Shown piece after piece: positions 53,779-64,000 of a stretch of 64,000 nucleotides of DNA (the stretch's first letter is position 1; each line of letters starts with the position of its first letter). The notes beneath the pieces were generated by a model. It saw nothing but the letters and a program-made list of their open reading frames with translations. It made no database searches and was not told where the DNA came from. Location of the stretch: contig CM054115.1 in assembly GCA_028673005.1 (NCBI GenBank), positions 57,311,407 through 57,375,406 on the forward strand, written 5' to 3'. Origin of the DNA: Tanypteryx hageni (taxonomy: Eukaryota; Arthropoda; Insecta; Odonata; Petaluridae). Position numbers and translations under genes: made by a program.

Positions 53779-53842
53779 ACAAAGTTTCAATCACATTGGC
53801 AAATTAAGTTGCAAAGTTTCAATCACATTGGCAAATTAAGTT
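53779..53842. repeat. Tandem duplication of a 32-bp unit
   Basis: CAAAGTTTCAATCACATTGG followed by CAAATTAAGTT occurs twice in a row with one base difference at the start. Confidence 0.95.
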
Positions 53843-57899
<4,057 letters not shown>

Positions 57900-58655
57900 G
57901 CGGCAACAGGTTTGCTGCGCGAAAAAAATAAGCCGCGAGGAAATTCCTTAGTTTTTCGCGAATGCCGCGGCGCGACGGTTATTGCAACGTTTCAATCTGT
58001 ATCGGGTGGTCCTTGCGAAAGAACACCTATGGAAGAACATGACGTGATGTTGAGATCCCCCGAGGGCCTCGACCTCATCGACATGGTGATAGTTTTGCTT
58101 AAAAAAAGAAAAAGAATTCGCATCCAAATCGCCACCGGAGTAATGATTAGTGAATCACGCCTCGCATTTCCCTCAGTCGCACAAGCGCTCTCAATGAAAT
58201 CAGTCAGAAGTCCTTTGCAGATTCGAAGAAGGACGTTGAGTCACGCGAACGAGATTCGTCGTCCGGCGAATCACTCACTCCCCGATTTCCCCGCCTCCCT
58301 CACTCATGTCACACGCCCGAAAAGCCCTTCTGCTGACATTACCCGCACTCTCTAATGCGCTGTGTGACGCCACGAAAAGGGGCAACTGCACCGGCTTCGC
58401 CGCTTTCGGAATACGTAATTAGTACGGTGCGTACCGGTGGTGCGCGCTCCGTCCGTCCACAGTCTTTGCGCGCATTCTCCCCGCGGCAGCGCCCCGTTTC
58501 CCCTCGCAACCCTTTCTCCTCTTCGTTTTGAGTGGCTTCTTTTTTTCCTTCCCGAGTTGTTGTGATGGAATGCGGCGGCCGCGAAGAGGGGTGGGCGGGG
58601 GAGGGGAGAAGGTGGTGGGAGGAATTCCATGACATCATCCTTCCTCCTACGCACC

Positions 58656-58662
58656 TATATAA
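58656..58662 (+). promoter_or_regulatory. TATA box candidate
   Basis: TATATAA in a GC-rich setting (CACC before, CGCGCCGC after). A start site would be expected near 58685-58690. No matching initiator was seen, and the only nearby ATG (58893, MAAGSFRTR) ends after nine codons. Confidence 0.35.
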
Positions 58663-59093
58663 CGCGCCGCTTTTCGTGCACCTTATCGTCCGAAGAGAGC
58701 CAAACGTTCTGGTTTTGTAGGGATTTTCTCGCGTACATCTCTCTCGCTTTCTGCAATGAGGTGTTTCTGACGGTAGAGTGCGTTTTGGCGCGGGTTTGTC
58801 TTCTTAGCCATCGCTTCCGTTTCTGGGAAGCGGGCTGTCGTAAATTGGTCGCTTTCTTTCGAAACGCGGTTCTTAGAAGGCGGGTTTTCACAATGGCGGC
58901 TGGATCCTTTCGGACGAGATAACTGCGAGCCGTTGGCTAATGAGGGAGGTTTTAAAATTAGGGATTGCGCGAGATGTCGCGGTTTTGTCCTTCTCCGGCA
59001 GTTGGGAGGATCTCAAGATTGCCCAAAAGTAATTTTTTATCAATCTGTGCAGATCAGTTGCAGAAAATTCGAATTTTTCTTGGCGTCATAAAG

Positions 59094-59371
59094 CAGGGAT
59101 TCCCAATCTGATGCGCGTGAGCACCGCCGTGCTCTTTGACAGTCTGACCGTGCTCTTCTACGGTGCATAATATCACCTTTCCTAGTGCCGGAAATTTAAT
59201 TTGATCGCTCATTTTATTTCCCAACATATTACGTGTCATTATTAATAATTTTGACGTTGGTTTGATTTTATTTATGATCATTCTTATTTTTTGCAAAATT
59301 ATGGTGGTGTTCGTTCAATATTCTAGAAAATAACTTGGTGCTCGCCACATTGAAAATGTTCGCAACCCCTT
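59094..59371. mobile_element. hAT MITE in scribble intron 2
   Basis: Starts CAGGGATTCCCAATCTGATG; GTGAGCACC near the left end is matched by GGTGCTCGCC near the right, and the right end CGCAACCCCTTCC is a degenerate inverted copy. Similar to the other hAT MITEs here. Confidence 0.55.
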
Positions 59372-62300
59372 CCATATAGGAAGAAGAGACATCCTGCATT
59401 TGCACAAATAACGCATGCATTCACTAGGGTTACGGTTAATTACTGATGATGGTATTGGTCGATCTTTTAATTCCTTATGCAAAGGTCATACAGCTCACTC
59501 TTATCCTGGTTGTATTTCATTGGTAACCTAGTTGCATATTAAAATTTTTAACCGTCGCAAATAAGTTGGCTCAGGTTGCCTCCGTTTTCGTACTTGGTAC
59601 GTTTTTCTCTAATTTATGTAGTAGAATGGGGTGACGGGCATGCTTGAGTTAGTTATCTTTGGCTACTGACAGCACCGGTGGAAATGGTGGTTATATTCTT
59701 GGTATGCATGCCATGCTCGGTATGGATGTAATATTTGAGTTTCAGAGCTGCAAATAAACCCAGCCATGCCGTAGATGGGCTCTGATCAAATGAGAAACTC
59801 GTATCAAATTTGTTATCCATGTGCCAGCTTAATATGTCTGTGAGTATGCCCGTCTCCTTTGTCCGTATGGACTCAAAGAGGTCCAGGTCGGGTGAGAATG
59901 CGATTCACCCGCTCCAGGTGGAAGGAGGGACGGATGGAAACCTAGCACTTGCTGCCCACGCTTACGCCGTGCAACTTAACGTCCCTTCTGAAGGACGGAG
60001 CGCAGCGAATGTAGGTGTGGGTGTGTTCTACTCGCAGCACTCATGTGAGAGGGGAGAGCGAGGCGATCCGAGATGGAAAATCCGTCGAAACAGGCATGCG
60101 AGCCGTCGCGAGGAAGAGCATGGGACTGACTCCATTGATGAAATTCTTAGCAAAAAGACACGAGCGCAAACGAATCTAAAATTTTCTACTTCTTTTAATA
60201 GGGAGCTAATGTAGATTAGTTGGTCAAATTCGAGAATTTCGCTTTTACGGCAAACCCAAGGTCGTTTTCGAGTTTTTAGCTATCCCAAAACAAACAGCTT
60301 GGTTGTTTTTGTAGATTTAGTTTCAATGTTTCTGTTCCGTTTTCACGTAATAGCAGAATTCAACTGCGGAAAAAATTAAACAAGTAAGAAAAGAGCTGAT
60401 GAACCAGTAAATGGCGGTTATTTCGAAAAATATTTTTTTGCACGCGAGAGGACACCGAGAAAACGTGCACAACGAGATCGTTTGGCGTAAAAATGAAGTC
60501 TTATCTGCTTTCGTTTAGGAGTCAGGCTGACAGACGGACAAACCAAACGCATAAGCGGATATTTTTTTGCAAAAACTCTAAAAAAAAGCCTCGGTTAGGA
60601 ATGATTAAAGCTGGCTGTTCGTGTGTTTTAACCGCGCGTTGTCATTTAACGCCATTGCTCATAGCGTCGTTTAGTGGCGAGGACTAAAAGGTTTACAACA
60701 ACCACCCAGCGAGAGTCCACTTAGCGTCTTGTTGTTGATAGAAGGAGGTACCGTCCCAGTTTTTGCACGGGCGCTGCGTTTTACACTTTTCTGCGTCTTG
60801 CGAATGTTTATCGATAATCGGTCCAGATGCGTGTTTATATTTCCAAAGATAGCGTAGAAGAGCAATGAAGAAAATGATTCAGTTTCGCTCGGGTTTCGCA
60901 GTCGTTGCAGTTTCTCCAGAGCTTTCCTCGGTTTGTTTACTTTCTCCCCGTAATTAGAAACTGTTTTGAACGCATCGCATTGTGTGCCGAGCGAAAATCG
61001 CGGTCGAATCAAATTCCTTTTAGCCGTGCGACGGAATTCCGCGTTTTCAGCCACTATGTGTTTACTTCCGCGCGCTCAGACGTACTTCTTTGCGAGAGCG
61101 ATTACTCATCTTCTCGTTGTTTTTCTCTTTTCTTGGCGTGCGACCGAGGCCCGTTCGTACGTATATTGGACTGTGTGAAAATTATCTCGGAGCTTCTCCG
61201 CATCGCAATTTCTGTTTTATAGGTTGAACGAGGTGCCAAGGTGACGATCGATCTCGTGATTTTTTTAAAACGGGGGCAGCTATTTTTATTACGAGGGCGG
61301 TTTTATGTTTTCCCATTGAGAGCAGCGTCTTTCTTCGGCCGTCTGAATTTGCATTTTGTTTGTAGTTATTGCTGCGGATGAAAGTGAAAAAAATGTTTCG
61401 TTCCTTTTTATTTGCGGTGTGTTTTGTTAGTTAATGCCAAAGATTTGCTGTTGTATTTAAATTTTTTTGTTTCTGATCCGAGTTTGCACGTGTTATCTTG
61501 AGATTACTTTAGTAATTTTTCCTTGGCGCATATCAATGTTCTTAGAAATTACTCTGTGGAATTGTATTTTTTGCGATAGATAGCTTAAATATATGATAAC
61601 GTGTTGTCAGAACCAGAATTCGTCTTTCGGCGTACGCTGTTAGTTGTCATATTACATTTTCATATTATAGCATCTTTTTTCTTCGTGTTATTTGCTACGT
61701 ACTCTTTAGTCCTACACTGGGAATCTTGAGATGGGTTTAGCAGTACGTCAAACTCATTTCTTCTGATTATTTTCCAAATTATGATGTTAATATGTTTGAA
61801 CTGCTTCACATTTGCTTGAACATTTTCCTAATATGTACCAGAGAAGCAACTGTGATTCTAAAACAATTAAAAAAATCTATTTTCATATTTAATTATAAAC
61901 TCATGCTTGATATGAGTAACTTATTGGATATGAGTAACTTATTGGAGGGCTAGACCGCAATGATAAAATAGGTGAGATTGACTAGCACAGAGCGATATCG
62001 GGGACCTTTTTTATCTAGAACGATTAAAGATCGCAACAGGATATTCGAGCTTGCAAATGAGATTTTTCAGGAAATCTGGTGCATTGTCCTCCCTGCCACC
62101 CACCTGTCCGGTGACTTGCAGGTTGTTACACAGACGTAGATAATTAATATAGAAGTTTTGATGTCAACCCTGCATACAGTTTCTTCCTTGAAATTTTGGT
62201 TACGTTTTCCGTGCTGTGACGTCATCGTGGCTGAGGCGTAATCCTCCTTTTTCTTTTGGTTGCTACGGTTTTTTTGTCATTGGTTGCTAAACGTTATTTC

Positions 62301-62484
62301 TTCGTCAGAATTGATAAAAATCCGCCAATTCTTCAATTGCTTGTTCACTTTTTAAAATGTTTGCTTCTTTCCAAGTGGAAAATTTACTTCTCCTTTTTCC
62401 GGCCGTGAAGGAGTCGCGAGCTAGAGGGTTCGGATGATTGCTGCGTGTCGCGTTCTCTCATTTAATTGTCTCCCCTCGGGAAGG

Positions 62485-62620
62485 TAGTTTGAGAGAGAGA
62501 GATTGAGGCGGTTTCACTTCTCCCTCTCCGTAATGACTAGTCTCTCCCTTAACCGGTAATCCACTTGTTACTCTCTCTCCTCGTTCGCTCTCTCCTCTCT
62601 CTCACTTCTCAGCTGACATT
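62485..62620. promoter_or_regulatory. GAGA/CTCTC-rich tracts
   Basis: GAGAGAGAGATTGAGG at about 62491 and repeated CTCTCTC blocks at 62500-62610. In insects such tracts bind GAGA factor at promoters and Polycomb elements; function here is inferred. A pyrimidine-rich stretch continues to about 62990. Confidence 0.4.
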
Positions 62621-62995
62621 TCTTATGGGCCCCCCACGCAAATAGCACCCTTCCATCGCATCCCATACCCTTGTCCTCCGCTCCTCTCCTATTTTATCTT
62701 CCAGTCCTTCCTCCCGAACATCCCTCTTTACGATCCTCTCTGATCTTCTGGTTTCAACTCCACCTCATTACTAACCGTCTCATCAAATTCTCGTCTGGTG
62801 TGGCCTCGTTTTTTTATTTTCCTTTACCCCCTTTCTTCCTATGCGCGTCCTCTCATTTCTCGCCCTCTTCTTTTTCCCGTTTCTTCCGCTATTTATATTC
62901 CGTCCCGTTTGTGTTTTTAAATCCTTTTTCCCTATCAGACTTTCTCAGCGTCTCTCGTTGCTATCCATCCCCATCTTTTTTCATTTCGTGAGGTG

Positions 62996-62997
<2 letters not shown>

Positions 62998-63037
<40 letters not shown>
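62998..63037. repeat. (TA)n microsatellite
   Basis: About 38 bases of TA repeats followed by GTGTGT. Confidence 0.95.
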
Positions 63038-63041
<4 letters not shown>

Positions 63042-64000
63042 CTTTCTATCGGTTGCCTATTTTTTTGTCTAACCCGGATCGTCTTTCCGATCGTGATCAC
63101 TCGGAGTGTCGATCACGCTGCAGTTCCAAGTCGTTCGGATATATCGCTGTTAATTACCCATCAATCGTGTCCTGTCTGTTGAATCTAAAAAAAGGATTCC
63201 CGACAGACATCGGATTCCCTTGTTGTTGAACCGGAGTGGAGTAACGGGATTATGTAAGCGGTAAAGTAATCGATATTACGCAGGGTAATAACTGATGGAA
63301 TATATTTGTATGTAATTTGTAATTTTATGTTTTATAGACATTCATATAAAGGGGAAAACTTCGATGGGTTTAGCCCGACTGTATGCACAGCTGCAAATCT
63401 ATGAAATTTGTTGTTTTTGTCAATAACGATATAAAATTGAATGTATTTTTGCCGGGGTTCCGAGAACAGTTTTTTTCCTGTATCTTAATAGTACCCTGAA
63501 AGCCACCGCAGTTGGCGTGTGACAAGTGTGATTATGACCGACCTATCATGTTACTCTCCTATTATATCTATTGTATCTATCCGTCCTAGAATTCATTTCT
63601 CTAATCTTGTCGGGGTGGGTCGCTGTGTACACGTAAGATGGGCTCCCAATTACGTCTGGTAATTCATCTTTAAATTCTTCTGTTATGTTATTTGCTTATA
63701 GACGAGCCATGTTTTTTTTTAATGCGGCAGTTACTCTCTTTAGCGTAGCAGATCAAAATAACCTTTTAATGGAAGTTATAAAAGTTGATGGGCGTTATGC
63801 ACAGCTTTGACGATTACCGTGAATCGTTCTCGGACCAAACTTGTTTTCCAAACGTTACAGCGAAGGTTTCCTCGGGCTCTATGACGTCTCGCAGGGAAAA
63901 TGTTTTCAATCGTTTCGGCATGTTTTCTGCTTTTTCTGTATCGCCTGTATTGCTGTACTTTGATTTTGCCCGTTTTTCAATCAAGTTTTTGCCGCTTTCA
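63038..64000. other. scribble intron 2 continued, nothing recognised
   Basis: No coding exon identified; the window ends inside this intron. Confidence 0.4.

Larger units (their letters stand above)
57900..62620. promoter_or_regulatory. CpG-rich segment in scribble intron 2, candidate promoter/enhancer
   Basis: Base composition changes at about 57900: CG dinucleotides are frequent (e.g. CGCGGCGCGACGG near 57966), in contrast to the CG-poor DNA elsewhere in the window. Open frames such as 57912-58355 and 59810-60214 have no recognisable domain and look like by-products of the composition. Together with a TATA box and GAGA tracts, this suggests an internal promoter or enhancer for scribble or a non-coding transcript. 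This is inferred. Confidence 0.4.

Noticed and set aside
57912..58355. A 147-residue open frame as a gene
   Set aside because: No domain, no homology I recognise, and it lies in CG-rich DNA where stops are rare by composition.
59810..60214. A 134-residue open frame as a gene
   Set aside because: Same reason: no recognisable motif and no splice or start context that stands out.
62671..63182. Phe/Ser/Pro-rich open frames
   Set aside because: They result from the pyrimidine-rich tract and the TA microsatellite.

Overview
The window is nuclear DNA of an animal, most likely an insect. It is AT-rich, the genes are interrupted by long GT-AG introns, and one gene begins with a Scribble N-terminus very close to the insect form. 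Three host genes are visible; transposable elements make up much of the rest. The high TE load and long introns suggest a large-genome insect, but the species cannot be read from the sequence. Homology statements rest on motif recognition; no search was run.

Left third (1-27,000, + strand): the last three exons of a gene for an acidic, tyrosine-motif-rich phosphoprotein (741-1007, 16942-17077, 22974-23899). Splice phases join cleanly, and the 5' part lies before the window. Its two introns hold a Tigger/pogo element with a Helentron-like insert, a decayed DUF4371-type hAT carrying two MITEs, an almost complete piggyBac, Penelope-like (PLE) pieces, tRNA-derived SINEs, (TA)n arrays and foldback repeats.

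Middle (27,000-34,000): intergenic DNA between two convergent genes. It holds a DUF4817-type transposon scrap, a mariner split by a second TA-flanked element, and a pogo-type MITE.

34,079-50,104 (- strand): a complete seven-exon pyrroline-5-carboxylate reductase gene (283 aa), the last enzyme of proline synthesis. Its introns are swollen by DNA transposons, including a Harbinger MITE inside a hAT inside intron 6.

Right (54,807-64,000, + strand): the first two coding exons of scribble, a leucine-rich-repeat cell-polarity scaffold, divergent from the reductase gene. Its second intron runs past the window end. From about 57,900 it becomes CpG-rich, with a TATA box and GAGA/pyrimidine tracts, and is a candidate internal promoter or enhancer.

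The least expected structure is a set of hammerhead-ribozyme-like cores (CTGATGA, short stem, GAAAC-like) at three places. One is a 154-bp near-perfect palindrome of two opposed copies; another lies between two long (TA)n arrays. All look like remnants of Penelope-like retroelements. No unrelated new gene system was found.
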